This document shows, one piece after another, positions 9,183 through 18,909 of a stretch of 64,000 nt of DNA. Position 1 is the first letter of the stretch, and each line of letters opens with the position of its first letter. This stretch comes from Bradyrhizobium iriomotense (GTDB lineage Bacteria > Pseudomonadota > Alphaproteobacteria > Rhizobiales > Xanthobacteraceae): NCBI RefSeq assembly GCF_030160715.1, contig NZ_BSOW01000007.1, positions 186,001 through 250,000 on the forward strand, written 5' to 3'. Under the pieces are notes generated by a model. That model was not told the origin of the DNA, searched no databases, and worked only from the letters and a program-made list of their open reading frames with translations. A program made the position numbers and the translations under genes.

Positions 9183-10175
9183 ATGGACGACGAATTCAAG
9201 CAGAAAGTTTTGCAACAGCTCGATCAGATCGAAAGCCGCATCGCGCTTCTGGAGAGAAACCAGCATCTCATCGCGGCGGGACAACGACGTGAGTCGCTGC
9301 GCAGCCTCTGGCGACGACCGCCGATGTGGACGTTCGAGCAGTATCCGCCGCGCCTGCTCAATTTGAACAGCTTTCAGCCGACACCATCGCCACCTGCGAA
9401 CGCACCGCGGATCGCGATGGTGACGCCGAGCTACAATCACGTGCACTATCTCGACGCCACCATCGACAGCATCCTCAACCAGAACTATCCGAACCTGCAC
9501 TATCACGTGCAGGATGGTGCCTCGATCGATGGAACGGTTGAGCTGCTGAGCAAGCGTGGTAATGGCCTGAGCTGGCGCAGCGAGCCCGACAAGGGCCAGT
9601 CCAACGCCATCAATATCGGCTTTTCCGGCGTCGACTGCGAGATCATGGCCTACCTCAACAGCGACGACATGCTGCTGCCGGGCACGCTCGCCTATGTCGC
9701 CGACTACTTCATGTCCCATCCCGACATCGATATCGTCTACGGACACCGCGTCTTCGTCGATCGCGACGGGCTGGAGGTCGGCCGCGCCGTGCTGCCGCCC
9801 TATCACGGCAAGACGCTGCAGTATGCCGACTATATTCCGCAGGAGACCATGTTCTGGCGCAAGCGCGTGTGGGACAAGGTCGGGCCGATCGACGAGAGTT
9901 TCCATTTTGCGATGGACTGGGACTTCATCCTGCGCGCGCAGGCGGCGGGGTTCAAATTCGTTCGTCTGCCGCGCTTCCTGTCGTGCTTCCGCATCCACGA
10001 TGCGCAGAAGACCGCGGCCACCTATGCGGTGGGCGTGAAGGAAATGGGAATTTTGCGGCGGCGCGTGCTGGGTTTCGATCCGACGCAGGCCGAGATCCGC
10101 CGTGTCATCGCGCCCTATCTCGCGCTCCAGATCGCCTATCACTACGGCTACAAGCTCGGCCTCCTGAAATACTGA
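9183..10175 (+). CDS. Glycosyltransferase family 2 protein
   Basis: A 330-residue protein. Residues 1-30 are a charged, coiled-coil-like stretch (EFKQKVLQQLDQIESRIALL). The GT-A domain runs about 75-290 with IAMVTPSYNHVHYLDATI, the DGASIDGT nucleotide-sugar loop, LNSDDMLLPG as the DXD-equivalent metal site, and AMDWDFILRA, where the general base would be expected. It should transfer a hexose in cell-surface glycan assembly, from the cytoplasm. ATG 9183 is preferred over the immediately preceding TTG. No other glycan genes are adjacent, so the acceptor is unknown. Confidence 0.85.
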   Translation: MDDEFKQKVLQQLDQIESRIALLERNQHLIAAGQRRESLRSLWRRPPMWTFEQYPPRLLNLNSFQPTPSPPANAPRIAMVTPSYNHVHYLDATIDSILNQNYPNLHYHVQDGASIDGTVELLSKRGNGLSWRSEPDKGQSNAINIGFSGVDCEIMAYLNSDDMLLPGTLAYVADYFMSHPDIDIVYGHRVFVDRDGLEVGRAVLPPYHGKTLQYADYIPQETMFWRKRVWDKVGPIDESFHFAMDWDFILRAQAAGFKFVRLPRFLSCFRIHDAQKTAATYAVGVKEMGILRRRVLGFDPTQAEIRRVIAPYLALQIAYHYGYKLGLLKY

Positions 10176-10299
10176 TTGCGGCACGCCCTATTTCCCGCGC
10201 GGCGGCATGCGGGCCGCGCGGTTGCCACTCGTGCGAACTCACCCTACAAAGCGGACGTGCCGACAAGAACGCACGCCAAGAAGAACAAGGTGAGGAACC

Positions 10300-12513
10300 A
10301 TGGAAGCACAGGTGACCGCTGCAACCCCTCTACCATGGTCTCCAGCGCCCGATGCCAGCGACGTCGTGAAGGGCATCCACGCGATGCTGCATCCGCGCAA
10401 CATCGTGCTCGTCGGCGCCACCGACAAGCCCGGCAACTATGCCGAGCGCATCTGGAACAACCTGATCAAATACAGATTCGCAGGCTCGCTGTTTCCGATC
10501 AACGCGAAGCGCGAAACGATCTGGGGCGTGACTTGCTACAAGGATTTTTCAAGCCTTCCCGAAACGCCCGATCACGTTCTGGTGCTGGTGCCGGCGCGCT
10601 TCGCCGTGCAGGTGATCCGCGATGCGGCTGCAGCCGGCGCACGCTCGGCCACCATCGTCACGTCGGGCTTCAGCGAGTTGCAGGATGAGGAGAGCCAGAA
10701 ACTCGCCGGCGAGCTACAGCAGGCGATACGCGAGACTGGCCTCGCCGTCACCGGGCCAAACTGCCTCGGCAATTTGAGTGCCGGCGAAAAACTCTTCACC
10801 AATATCGACGACCGCGTCGTCACCATGGACCAGGGCGCGGTGGCAATCGCCGGACAATCCGGGGCCATCGTGATGGCGATACGCCAGGCGCTGGAGGATC
10901 GCGGCGTCGGTGTCGGTTACATGGTGACTACAGGCAACGAGGCCGGGCTCGAGACGCCCGATCTGATGCGCTATTTCGCCGAAGATCCGAGCATCCGCGT
11001 GATCGTCGTCTATCTCGAGGGCGTGCGCAACACCAGGGCATTTCGCGACGCCTGCAAGGCCGCGCGTGCCGCCAGCAAGCCGGTGATCGCGCTCAAGCTC
11101 GGCGCCTCCGAGGGCGGGCGGGCAGCGGCAATGGCGCATACCGGCGCGCTCGCGGGCTCTATCGAAACCTTCGACGCGGTCGCAACGCGCGAGGGCGTGA
11201 TCCGCGTGCGCGGTCTCGACGAGTTGATCGAGACCACCGAATGTTTCGTGCACAGCACCGTCCCCAAAGGCAATCGCCTTGCGGCGGTGACGCTCTCGGG
11301 CGGCAAGCGCGGGCTCCTGATCGATGCCTTCCATGCGGCCGGGGTCGACTTTGCGCCGCTGAGCCCGCATGTCAGCGGCGAGCTCGCGAAGATGCTGGGT
11401 CCCGGCTCGATCGTCGGCAATCCGCTCGATGCCGGCTTTGCCGCGGTGGTCGATCCCTCCGTCTACATGAGATCGATCAAGCTGATGATCGACGATCCCG
11501 ACATCGACATCGTCATCATCGATGCCGAGCTGCCGAAGGCGCCGCATGAGCTGCGCGAACGCAACTTGCGCATCGTCAACGAGATGGCGAGCCGCGCCGC
11601 AAAGCCGGTCATCTACATCAGCGCGATGTCGATCGGCTTCACCGAGTTCACAAAAACCCTGCGCAAATCGCTGCCGCATATCGCGGTGATGCAGGGCCTC
11701 GACCGCGCGGTAACCGCGATCAAGTCGCTGCTCGACTACGCAAAGCTCGCCAAGGAAGTGCCTGATGTCGTCGCAAGCTCGAAGCCCGCGGCGCGCAGCG
11801 TGCTGGAGAAGACGCTGAAGGCCGCCACCGGCGCCGCGCTTGACGAGGTCGCCTCGAAGAAGCTGTTGAAGGCCTATGGCATCCCGATCTCCAAGGAAGG
11901 AATCGCGCAGACGCCGGCGGAGGCCGTGAAGATCGCCAAGCAGATCGGTTTCCCCGTGGTCGCCAAGGTCGTCAGCGCTGAGATCCTGCACAAGTCCGAC
12001 ATCGGCGGCGTGGTTCTCAACCTCAACAGTGCAACCGAGGTGAAGCAGGCGTTCAACGACATCACCGCGCGGGTCAAGAAGCTGAAGGGCAAGCCCAGGC
12101 TCGACGGCATCCTGATCGCGCAACAGGTCAAGGCCGATCTCGAGCTCGTGGTCGGCGCATCGCTCGACGCCGAGATGGGACCGGTTGTGCTGTTCGGCAC
12201 CGGCGGCATCGACATCGAGCTGATGAAGGACGTCGCCTTGGCCGGTGCGCCGCTCGATGCGGCCGAGGCACGGCAGTTGATCGGCCGCACCAAGGCCGGC
12301 ATCAAGATGCGCGGCTATCGCGGCAAGCCGAAGCTGGATGAGGCCTCCGCCATGAAGGCCCTGGTCGGCCTCTCCAACCTGATCGCGGACGCCGGCGACC
12401 GGATCGCCTCGATCGACGTCAATCCGTTCCTGATCAATACCAGCACCGGTGTCGCCGTAGACGCACTGATCGTCCTCAACAACGCCGCCGCCCGGCGCGC
12501 GGCCGGGCATTGA
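10300..12513 (+). CDS. Acetate--CoA ligase (NDP-forming) family / acyl-CoA synthetase-like protein
   Basis: A 737-residue fusion of the alpha and beta halves of NDP-forming acyl-CoA synthetases. Residues about 25-150 are the CoA-binding Rossmann domain (NIVLVGATDKPGNYAERIW). About 165-480 are succinyl-CoA-synthetase-like domains, with the phosphohistidine at H280 (AMAHTGALAG). About 510-735 form an ATP-grasp domain (IGFPVVAKVVSAEILHKSD). The reaction is reversible acyl-CoA plus NDP and phosphate to free acid, CoA and NTP. A clear Shine-Dalgarno (AAGGTGAGGAACC) precedes ATG 10300. The substrate acid cannot be inferred; a protein acetyltransferase relative is less likely because no GNAT domain is attached. 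Confidence 0.87.
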   Translation: MEAQVTAATPLPWSPAPDASDVVKGIHAMLHPRNIVLVGATDKPGNYAERIWNNLIKYRFAGSLFPINAKRETIWGVTCYKDFSSLPETPDHVLVLVPARFAVQVIRDAAAAGARSATIVTSGFSELQDEESQKLAGELQQAIRETGLAVTGPNCLGNLSAGEKLFTNIDDRVVTMDQGAVAIAGQSGAIVMAIRQALEDRGVGVGYMVTTGNEAGLETPDLMRYFAEDPSIRVIVVYLEGVRNTRAFRDACKAARAASKPVIALKLGASEGGRAAAMAHTGALAGSIETFDAVATREGVIRVRGLDELIETTECFVHSTVPKGNRLAAVTLSGGKRGLLIDAFHAAGVDFAPLSPHVSGELAKMLGPGSIVGNPLDAGFAAVVDPSVYMRSIKLMIDDPDIDIVIIDAELPKAPHELRERNLRIVNEMASRAAKPVIYISAMSIGFTEFTKTLRKSLPHIAVMQGLDRAVTAIKSLLDYAKLAKEVPDVVASSKPAARSVLEKTLKAATGAALDEVASKKLLKAYGIPISKEGIAQTPAEAVKIAKQIGFPVVAKVVSAEILHKSDIGGVVLNLNSATEVKQAFNDITARVKKLKGKPRLDGILIAQQVKADLELVVGASLDAEMGPVVLFGTGGIDIELMKDVALAGAPLDAAEARQLIGRTKAGIKMRGYRGKPKLDEASAMKALVGLSNLIADAGDRIASIDVNPFLINTSTGVAVDALIVLNNAAARRAAGH

Positions 12514-12598
12514 TCGGCTTCCACTGGCCGCGCTTTGCCCATAAAATCGGCGCGCGATTCCGCTGCTCTCGGCGGCGGGGCGCGAGCCGGAACGGATA

Positions 12599-13420
12599 AT
12601 GGCGCGCAGAAGCAATTTGACGATCGGAACCGTGACGCTGCTGGCGATCGCCGTGGCGTTCGGCGGTTTGCTTGGCGTGCAGAAATACCGCGCCGCCCAG
12701 AGCCGCAGCCAGTTGCGCGTGGTGTTCGAGGGCGGCTCGGCCAGCGGCCTGCGCCGGGGCGGCCCGGTGAATTTCGATGGCGTGCCGGCCGGCCAGATCG
12801 TCTCGATCAAGCTCGACAATCCGCGCAAGATCGTCGCGCTCGTCATGCTCGACAACACGGCCCCGATCCGCAAGGACACCGTCGCCGGCATCGAATTCCA
12901 GGGCCTGACCGGCATCGCCGCGATCTCGCTGATCGGCGGCGCGCCCTCGGCGCCGCCCGTGCCGCTGGATGAGGACGGCGTCCCCGTGCTGACCGCCGAT
13001 CTCAGCGACGCCGAGTCGATCGTCGAGACCCTGCATAATGTCGACCGCATGATCGTGAGCAACTCGGCCGCGATCAAGGACGGCCTGCGCACGTTCGAAA
13101 ACTATACCGCCGACCTCAAGGGCAAGGGCGAAGAGATCGACGCCGTGATGGGCAAGGTCGACAAGGGCTTCGCGAGCTTCGACAATGCGGTGACCAAGAT
13201 CGAAAACGTCGTGCCGGGCTTTGCCGACGGCAAGGCCGACGAGCTGTTCGAGAAGATGAAGGGATTGCGCGAGCTCGCCGACACCATGAAGAAGAAGTCG
13301 GCGAGCTTCATCGAGGACGGGCGCCGCGCCCTCCTCGACATCAGCGAGGCCGCCAACAAGATGAGCGGCACGCCCGTAGCCCCTCGCCCGCCGCGCAAAC
13401 CCACGCAGCAGAAGCAGTGA
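12599..13420 (+). CDS. MCE / MlaD family lipid-transport protein
   Basis: A 273-residue protein with one N-terminal membrane helix (residues about 8-27, TIGTVTLLAIAVAFGGLLG) and one MCE domain at about 38-118 (VVFEGGSASGLRRGGPVNFDG, seen as GGSASGLRRGGPV and FDGVPAGQI). The rest is a helical periplasmic region. Single-MCE proteins of the MlaD type form hexamers that carry phospholipid between membranes, normally with an MlaE permease and MlaF ATPase. No mlaE or mlaF is next to it, so it is either an orphan subunit or works with components coded elsewhere. Confidence 0.85.
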   Translation: MARRSNLTIGTVTLLAIAVAFGGLLGVQKYRAAQSRSQLRVVFEGGSASGLRRGGPVNFDGVPAGQIVSIKLDNPRKIVALVMLDNTAPIRKDTVAGIEFQGLTGIAAISLIGGAPSAPPVPLDEDGVPVLTADLSDAESIVETLHNVDRMIVSNSAAIKDGLRTFENYTADLKGKGEEIDAVMGKVDKGFASFDNAVTKIENVVPGFADGKADELFEKMKGLRELADTMKKKSASFIEDGRRALLDISEAANKMSGTPVAPRPPRKPTQQKQ

Positions 13421-13476
13421 TTGCGTTCCAGGCGCATTCAGTCGAGGTTGTTGCGGCCACGTCGTAGCGCAATGCC

Positions 13477-14517
13477 TCAGTAATTGGTCCCCGTCAGGCC
13501 GTTCGGGATGCCCTCGATCGGGCATTCGTCGGTTCCAACCGTCGGGCGCGTCATCGCCTCGACCATCTCGCGCGTGCCCTCGGGATCCGCGATCCACGTC
13601 TTGTAGAAATCATAGGGGCAAGCGGCGACACCACGCGCGCTTTCGCCGGAATTGATCATGCCGGTGTAGCCGCGATGCAGCAGCTTGAAGAGGTGGTTCT
13701 GCGACTGGCCATTGCGGCGCGCGTCGCGGATCAGGCTCTTCGACAGTCCTGCGTACTGGATGCCGTATTCTTCCTCGCCGGTCTCGCCCAGCGTGCGGCC
13801 GTCGAAGCCGATGATCGCGGAGTGGCCGAAATAGGAATAGACGCCGTCAAAGCCGGCGGCGTTGGCGACCGCGACATAGACGTTGTTGGCCCAGGCCATC
13901 GCCTTGGAAATCAGGACCTGCTGTTCCTTCGCCGGATACATGTAGCCTTGGCAACGCACGATCAGCTCGGCGCCCTTCATGGCGCAGTCGCGCCAGATCT
14001 CCGGGAAGTTTCCGTCGTCGCAGATGATCAGGCTGATCTTCAGGCCTTTCGGACCATCGGAGACATAGGTGCAGTTGCCGGGATACCAGCCTTCGATCGG
14101 CACCCATGGCATGATCTTGCGGTACTTCTGGACGATCTCGCCCTTGTCGTTCATCAGGATCAGGGTGTTGTAGGGTGCCTTGTGCGGATGCTCCTCATGC
14201 CGCTCGCCGGTCAGCGAGAAGACGCCCCAGACCTTGGCCTTGCGGCAGGCGGCGGCGAAGATCTCCGTCTCCGCACCCGGGATCGACGAGGCGGTGTCGT
14301 ACATCTCCTTGGAGTCGTACATGATGCCGTGCGTGGAATATTCCGGGAAGATCACGAGATCCATGCCGGGCAGGCCGAGCTTCATGCCGACGATCATGTC
14401 AGCGATCTTGCGGGCGTTATCGAGCACCTCGCCCTTGGTGTGCAGGCGCGGCATCTTGTAGTTGACGACTGCGACGCCGACCGTGTCGTTGCTGGAAGAA
14501 ATGTCACCGTGAAGCAT
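13477..14517 (-). CDS. amiE: Aliphatic amidase
   Basis: A 346-residue cytoplasmic nitrilase-superfamily amidase, the same length as the Pseudomonas aeruginosa enzyme and starting with the nearly identical [16 protein letters not shown]. The catalytic triad sits at the same numbers as I recall for that enzyme: E59 (FPEY), K134 (KYRK) and C166 (LIICDDG). It hydrolyses short aliphatic amides (acetamide, propionamide, acrylamide) to the acid and ammonia. A formamidase (AmiF) is the close alternative, but the N-terminal and active-site context fit AmiE better. It is the last gene of the operon urtABCDE-fmdA-fmdB-amiE, 64 bases after fmdB. Confidence 0.9.
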   Translation of the reverse strand: MLHGDISSSNDTVGVAVVNYKMPRLHTKGEVLDNARKIADMIVGMKLGLPGMDLVIFPEYSTHGIMYDSKEMYDTASSIPGAETEIFAAACRKAKVWGVFSLTGERHEEHPHKAPYNTLILMNDKGEIVQKYRKIMPWVPIEGWYPGNCTYVSDGPKGLKISLIICDDGNFPEIWRDCAMKGAELIVRCQGYMYPAKEQQVLISKAMAWANNVYVAVANAAGFDGVYSYFGHSAIIGFDGRTLGETGEEEYGIQYAGLSKSLIRDARRNGQSQNHLFKLLHRGYTGMINSGESARGVAACPYDFYKTWIADPEGTREMVEAMTRPTVGTDECPIEGIPNGLTGTNY

Positions 14518-14581
14518 TGGCGATGCCTTCTGTTTTGGTTTCTGGTTTGAATTGACCGCCGATCAGACGACGGCGTGAACG

Positions 14582-14929
14582 TCAGTGGCTGATCATCCAT
14601 GGCCGCGCGGTCGGAAATCCCTTCGCGCCACTTTTCGTCTTGGTCATCGGCCGTGCCGGTTTCTTCTTGCCCGTCGAGCAGCAGCCGCAACCGGGACCGT
14701 GCGAGGCCTTGTATTGCGCGAGCGTCTGCGGCGCATGCGTGCTGCGCTCGTTGACGGCGTGCGCCTTGCGCTTTTCGGCCGGCATGCAGAAGAAACTCGG
14801 CGCGGTGAGAATCACCCGCGGCGCGAGGACCTCGCATTGCGGACAGGTTTGCGGATCGTCGCACTCGGCCATCGGGCGTAGATCCTTGAAGGGACCACAG
14901 TCGTCACAGAGATATTCATAGACCGGCAT
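14582..14929 (-). CDS. fmdB: FmdB-type zinc-ribbon protein
   Basis: A 115-residue protein starting MPVYEYLCDDCG with a CxxC...CPQC zinc ribbon in the first 35 residues, as in FmdB of the Methylophilus formamide operon. The C-terminal half is unusual: a second Cys cluster GPGCGCCS and then a Lys/Arg-rich tail. FmdB proteins are thought to regulate or assist amidase or other enzymes; their mechanism is not settled. The start at 14929 is chosen because MPVYEY is the conserved beginning. It lies between fmdA and amiE in the operon. Confidence 0.82.
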   Translation of the reverse strand: MPVYEYLCDDCGPFKDLRPMAECDDPQTCPQCEVLAPRVILTAPSFFCMPAEKRKAHAVNERSTHAPQTLAQYKASHGPGCGCCSTGKKKPARPMTKTKSGAKGFPTARPWMISH

Positions 14930-14976
14930 CGCATCATCCCTACGCTGTTGCCTGTTCAAAACATCGCGCGGCGGAT

Positions 14977-15004
14977 GCGGGGCGGCAAAGACGCGCCGTC
15001 CCGC
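14977..15004 (-). other. Stem-loop in the fmdA-fmdB intergenic space
   Basis: GCGGGGCGGC (14977-14986) and GCCGTCCCGC (14995-15004) pair over 10 positions with a single G/T wobble. The stem has no T run after it on the transcribed strand, so it is more likely an mRNA-processing or stability element than a terminator. Confidence 0.45.
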
Positions 15005-15021
15005 ACCCCGTCGCGCAGGGA

Positions 15022-16251
15022 TTACTTGTCCGGCGAGATCGGCATCTGAATATCGCCCGTGATGTGCTTGACCGGTCCTGCCGCCGACGGCATGACGTCG
15101 AAGTCGAAAATCTCCGTCGGCAACCACAGCGTGGCGCAGGCATTGGGCACGTCGACAACGCCGGAGATGTGGCCCTGGCACGGCGCGGTGCCGAGGATCG
15201 AATAGGCTTGGGCGCCGGAGTAACCGAACTTCTTCAGATACTCGATCGCGTTGAGGCACGCCTGGCGATAGGCGATGTGGACGTCGAGATAGTGCTGCTT
15301 GCCGGCTTCGTCGACCGAGATGCCCTCGAAGATCAGGTAATCCTTGTAGTTCGGCGTGATTGGCGACGGCTTGAAGATCGGATTCTTGATGCCGTATTTC
15401 GCGACGCCATCCTTGATCACGTCGACCTTCAGATGCAGCCAGCCGGCCATTTCGATGGCGCCGCAGAAAGTGATCTCGCCGTCGCCCTGGCTGAAGTGCA
15501 GGTCGCCCATCGAGAGGCCCCCGCCCGGCACATAGACCGGGAAGTAGATCTTCGAGCCGCGCGAGAGATCCTTGATGTCGCAATTGCCGCCGTGTTCGCG
15601 CGGCGGCACGGTGCGCGCGCCCTCTGCACCGATCTTGGCCTTGGCATCGCCCTTGGCGCGGCCGCCATGAGCGGTCGGTGCGAACGGCGGATTGGCAAGG
15701 CCGGGCACGCGGGTCGGGTTGGTCGAGATCAGCTCGGCCTCGCGCTTGTTCCACATGTCCAGCATCTTCGGATCGGGCAGACAGCCGATCAGGCCGGGAT
15801 GGATCAGGCCCGCAAAATTCACGCCGGGAACGTGACGCGACGACGTGTAGAGCCCCTTGATGTCCCAGATCGACTTCTGAGCCAGCGGGAAATGATCGGT
15901 GAGGAAGCCGCCGCCATTCTGCTTGGAGAAGAAGCCGTTGAAGCCCCAGAGGCTCTCCTTGAGCGGGCCGACGTCGAGCAGATCGACAACGAGCAGGTCG
16001 CCGGGCTCGGCGCCCTTGACGCCGATCGGGCCGGACAGGAAGTGCACGATCGAGAGATCGATGTCACGCACGTCATCGGCGGAATCGTTGTTCTTGATGA
16101 AGCCGCCGGTCCAGTCATAGGTCTCGATGATGAAATCGTCGCCGGGATTGACCCAGGCCACGATCGGGATGTCGGGGTGCCAGCGGTTGTGCACCATGTC
16201 ATTTTCGTAAGCCGACTTGGTGAGATCGACCTTGATCAGTGTCTCTGGCAT
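15022..16251 (-). CDS. fmdA: Formamidase (acetamidase/formamidase family)
   Basis: A 409-residue enzyme of the FmdA/AmdA family, expected to hydrolyse formamide to formate and ammonia in the cytoplasm. The N-terminus MPETLIKVDLTKSAYEN and internal HNRWHPDIPI, GAEPGDLLVVDLLDVG, PREHGGNCDIKDLSRGS and HFSQGDGEITFCGAIE are typical, and the length matches the Methylophilus enzyme (about 400). It is unrelated in fold to AmiE, so the operon carries two different amidases. It follows urtE by 27 bases, indicating cotranscription with the transporter. Confidence 0.93.
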   Translation of the reverse strand: MPETLIKVDLTKSAYENDMVHNRWHPDIPIVAWVNPGDDFIIETYDWTGGFIKNNDSADDVRDIDLSIVHFLSGPIGVKGAEPGDLLVVDLLDVGPLKESLWGFNGFFSKQNGGGFLTDHFPLAQKSIWDIKGLYTSSRHVPGVNFAGLIHPGLIGCLPDPKMLDMWNKREAELISTNPTRVPGLANPPFAPTAHGGRAKGDAKAKIGAEGARTVPPREHGGNCDIKDLSRGSKIYFPVYVPGGGLSMGDLHFSQGDGEITFCGAIEMAGWLHLKVDVIKDGVAKYGIKNPIFKPSPITPNYKDYLIFEGISVDEAGKQHYLDVHIAYRQACLNAIEYLKKFGYSGAQAYSILGTAPCQGHISGVVDVPNACATLWLPTEIFDFDVMPSAAGPVKHITGDIQMPISPDK

Positions 16252-16278
16252 CGAGATGCTCCCCTTTTACACGGTTGG

Positions 16279-16968
16279 TTAGACGGACAGATATTTCGAG
16301 ACCTGCGCGGCATCGACGCTGTCGCGCGGGTCGTCGCGCACGATCTCGCCGTTTTCGATGACCAGCACGCGATCGGCGATGTCGAGCGCAAAGCTGAGGA
16401 CCTGCTCGGACACGACGATCGAGAGCCCCTTCTCGTCGCGAATGCGCTTCAGCGTGCGCGCAATGTCCTTGATGATCGAGGGCTGGATGCCTTCGGTCGG
16501 CTCGTCCAGCAACAGCACCTTCGGCTTGGTCGCAAGCGCGCGGGCGATCGCGAGCTGCTGCTGCTGGCCGCCGGAGAGATTGCCGCCGCGGCGGCCCTTC
16601 ATCTCCAGCAGCACCGGAAAGAGCTCGTAGATATCGCCGGGCACCTCGGAGCCCCCGGAGACGACGAGACCCGTCTCGATGTTCTCCTTCACCGTCATGG
16701 TCGAGAAGATCATGCGGCCCTGCGGCACGTAGGCGAGGCCCTTGGCGACACGTTCATAGCTCGGCAGGCCGCCGAGCTCGGCGCCGTCCATGGTCACCGA
16801 GCCGCTCTTCGCCGGAAGGATGCCCATCAGCGACTTCATCAGCGTGGTCTTGCCCATGCCGTTCCGGCCCATGATCGCGACGATCTCGTTGGGCGCGACC
16901 TTGACGTTGAGACCGTGCAGTACTTCGCTCTGGCCGTAGGCGACGTGAAGATCGGAAATTGCAAGCAT
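16279..16968 (-). CDS. urtE: Urea/short-chain amide ABC transporter ATP-binding protein UrtE
   Basis: A 229-residue ATPase of the LivF/UrtE class: Walker A GRNGMGKTT, signature LSGGQQQQLAIA and Walker B VLLLDEP followed by TEGIQPSI, the last being typical of UrtE. It pairs with UrtD to drive the UrtBC permease at the inner membrane. ATG 16968 gives a protein of family length; a longer open frame upstream is only antisense or shadow reading into urtD. The gap to urtD is 11 bases. Confidence 0.92.
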   Translation of the reverse strand: MLAISDLHVAYGQSEVLHGLNVKVAPNEIVAIMGRNGMGKTTLMKSLMGILPAKSGSVTMDGAELGGLPSYERVAKGLAYVPQGRMIFSTMTVKENIETGLVVSGGSEVPGDIYELFPVLLEMKGRRGGNLSGGQQQQLAIARALATKPKVLLLDEPTEGIQPSIIKDIARTLKRIRDEKGLSIVVSEQVLSFALDIADRVLVIENGEIVRDDPRDSVDAAQVSKYLSV

Positions 16969-16979
16969 CAGCGCGCTCC

Positions 16980-17735
16980 TTAGTGGCCGAGGTACACTTC
17001 GATGACCTTGGGGTCGTTCTTCACCTTCTCCATGGTGCCCTCGGAGAGGATCTGGCCCTGGTGCAGCACGGTGACCTTGTGCGCGATGTCCTCGACGAAC
17101 TTCATGTCGTGCTCGATCACCAGCACCGATCGGTTCTTGATGATGCGATTGAGGAGCTCCGCGGTCTTGGCGCGCTCGGACACGCTCATGCCGGCGACGG
17201 GCTCGTCGAGCATCAGGAGGTCCGGGTCCTGGATCAGCAGCATGCCGATCTCGAGCCACTGCTTCTGGCCGTGGCTGAGCAGATCGGCGTTCACGTTCAG
17301 CCGATCCTTCAGGAAGATCATTTCGGCGACTTCATGCACCCGGTCGCGCACCGCGGCGTCGCGGGTGAAGGTCAGCGCACCGAACACCGAGCGGCCACGC
17401 GGGTAGGAGATTTCCAAATTCTCGAACACGGTGAGATCGTCATAGATCGAGGGGTTCTGGAACTTGCGGCCGACCCCCGCCTTCACGATCTCGTTTTCCT
17501 TCATCCGGGTCAGCTCCTGGCTGCGGAACTGAATCGAGCCGGAGGTTGCTTTGGTCTTGCCGCAGATCAGGTCGAGCACGGTGGTCTTGCCGGCGCCATT
17601 GGGGCCGATGATGACGCGAATTTCGTTCTCGTCGACATAGAAGGAGAGATCGTTGACCGCCTTGAAGCCGTCGAAGGAAACGGTCAGGCCGGACACCGCG
17701 AGCCGGAAATCCTTGGGTTGGTGACCTATGAGCAT
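16980..17735 (-). CDS. urtD: Urea/short-chain amide ABC transporter ATP-binding protein UrtD
   Basis: A 251-residue ATPase of the LivG/UrtD class: Walker A GPNGAGKTT, signature LSHGQKQWLEIGM (the SHGQKQWLEI form is characteristic of UrtD) and Walker B LLMLDEPVAGMS. It energises uptake through UrtB and UrtC. It sits 10 bases after urtC and 11 before urtE within the same operon. Confidence 0.93.
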   Translation of the reverse strand: MLIGHQPKDFRLAVSGLTVSFDGFKAVNDLSFYVDENEIRVIIGPNGAGKTTVLDLICGKTKATSGSIQFRSQELTRMKENEIVKAGVGRKFQNPSIYDDLTVFENLEISYPRGRSVFGALTFTRDAAVRDRVHEVAEMIFLKDRLNVNADLLSHGQKQWLEIGMLLIQDPDLLMLDEPVAGMSVSERAKTAELLNRIIKNRSVLVIEHDMKFVEDIAHKVTVLHQGQILSEGTMEKVKNDPKVIEVYLGH

Positions 17736-17745
17736 GGTGATCTCC

Positions 17746-18891
17746 TCACTCCGCAGGCGCGCCGTCGGCGACCGAGCTGTCGGTCCAGCCGCCGTCGGGT
17801 TTCGATTTGCGCGACGAAATCAGGCGGTCGATGCGCGGCTGCACATAATCGCCCCAGATCCCGGCAAGACCGTTCGGAAAGGCAAGGACCACGGCGATGA
17901 ACAGCCCGCCCAGTCCGAACAGCCACAATTCGGGAAAGGATTCCGACAGGCCAGTCTTGGCAAAATTGACCAGCAGCGTGCCGTAGATCGCACCGAGGAT
18001 CGAAAGCCGGCCACCAACCGCGGTGTAAATCACCATTTCGATCGACGGCACGATGCCGACGAAGGACGGCGACATGAAGCCGACATTGAGCGCGAACATG
18101 GCGCCGCCGATCGCTGCGAACACGGCGGCGATGCAGAAGGCGAAGATCTTGAAGTTGGCGACGCTATAGCCGGAGAAGCGGACCCGGTCCTCCTTCTCCC
18201 GCATCGCCACCAGGATGCGTCCGAGCTTGGAGTGCCGGACGAACTGCGCGATCATGATGCAGACGAACAGGCATCCGACCTCGAAGAAATACAGCACGAT
18301 CTTGGCGTGGTCGGGACGGATGTCCCATCCTTTCAGCGTGCGCAGATCGGTCATGCCGTTGATGCCGCCGGTGTAGCCCTGCTGGCCGACGATCAGGATG
18401 GTCAGGATCGCTGCGACGGCCTGCGTGATGATCGCGAAATAGGTGCCGCCGACACGGCGCTTGAACATTGCCGTGCCGATGATCAGGGCGAAGATGCCGG
18501 GCACCAGGATGATGGCGGCGATGGTGAAGGTGAGGCTGTTGAAGGGCTTCCAGAAGAACGGCAGCGCGGTGATCTGATTCCAGTCCATGAAATCAGGAAT
18601 CCCCGGCGTCGACTGGATCTTGGTGTTCTCGACGCTCGATGCTTCGAGCTTGAGGAACATCGCCATGCAGTAGCCGCCGAGCCCGAAGAACACGCCCTGC
18701 CCGAGGCTGAGAATGCCGCCATAACCCCAGCAGATCACCAGGCCGAGCGCGACGAAGGCATAGGTCAGATATTTCGCGACCAGATTGAGCCTGAAGACGT
18801 CGAGCGTGAGCGGCAGGACCACCACCAGGAGGACCGCGAGCATCAGAATTCCGATCAGTTCCGATCGATTGAAGAAGCGATTGTCGGTCAT
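17746..18891 (-). CDS. urtC: Urea/short-chain amide ABC transporter permease UrtC
   Basis: A 381-residue integral membrane permease of the LivM class with about ten hydrophobic helices. Typical UrtC stretches are YAFVALGLVICWGYGGILSL, the nearby GQGVFFGLGGYCMAMFLKLE (given as two adjoining parts), and GRLSILGAIYGTLLVNFAKT. The insert after GGYCMAMFLKLE is longer than in LivM, as usual for UrtC. It forms the translocation pathway with UrtB. Spacing is 18 bases from urtB. Confidence 0.92.
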   Translation of the reverse strand: MTDNRFFNRSELIGILMLAVLLVVVLPLTLDVFRLNLVAKYLTYAFVALGLVICWGYGGILSLGQGVFFGLGGYCMAMFLKLEASSVENTKIQSTPGIPDFMDWNQITALPFFWKPFNSLTFTIAAIILVPGIFALIIGTAMFKRRVGGTYFAIITQAVAAILTILIVGQQGYTGGINGMTDLRTLKGWDIRPDHAKIVLYFFEVGCLFVCIMIAQFVRHSKLGRILVAMREKEDRVRFSGYSVANFKIFAFCIAAVFAAIGGAMFALNVGFMSPSFVGIVPSIEMVIYTAVGGRLSILGAIYGTLLVNFAKTGLSESFPELWLFGLGGLFIAVVLAFPNGLAGIWGDYVQPRIDRLISSRKSKPDGGWTDSSVADGAPAE

Positions 18892-18909
18892 TGCATCAGC
18901 CTCTGTTTC

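Noticed and set aside
10714..13092. 792-codon open frame opposite the acyl-CoA synthetase and MCE genes
   Set aside because: It spans two real genes and an intergenic region and shows no protein family.
15064..16983. Long plus-strand frame opposite fmdA and urtE
   Set aside because: Antisense to two clearly recognised genes.
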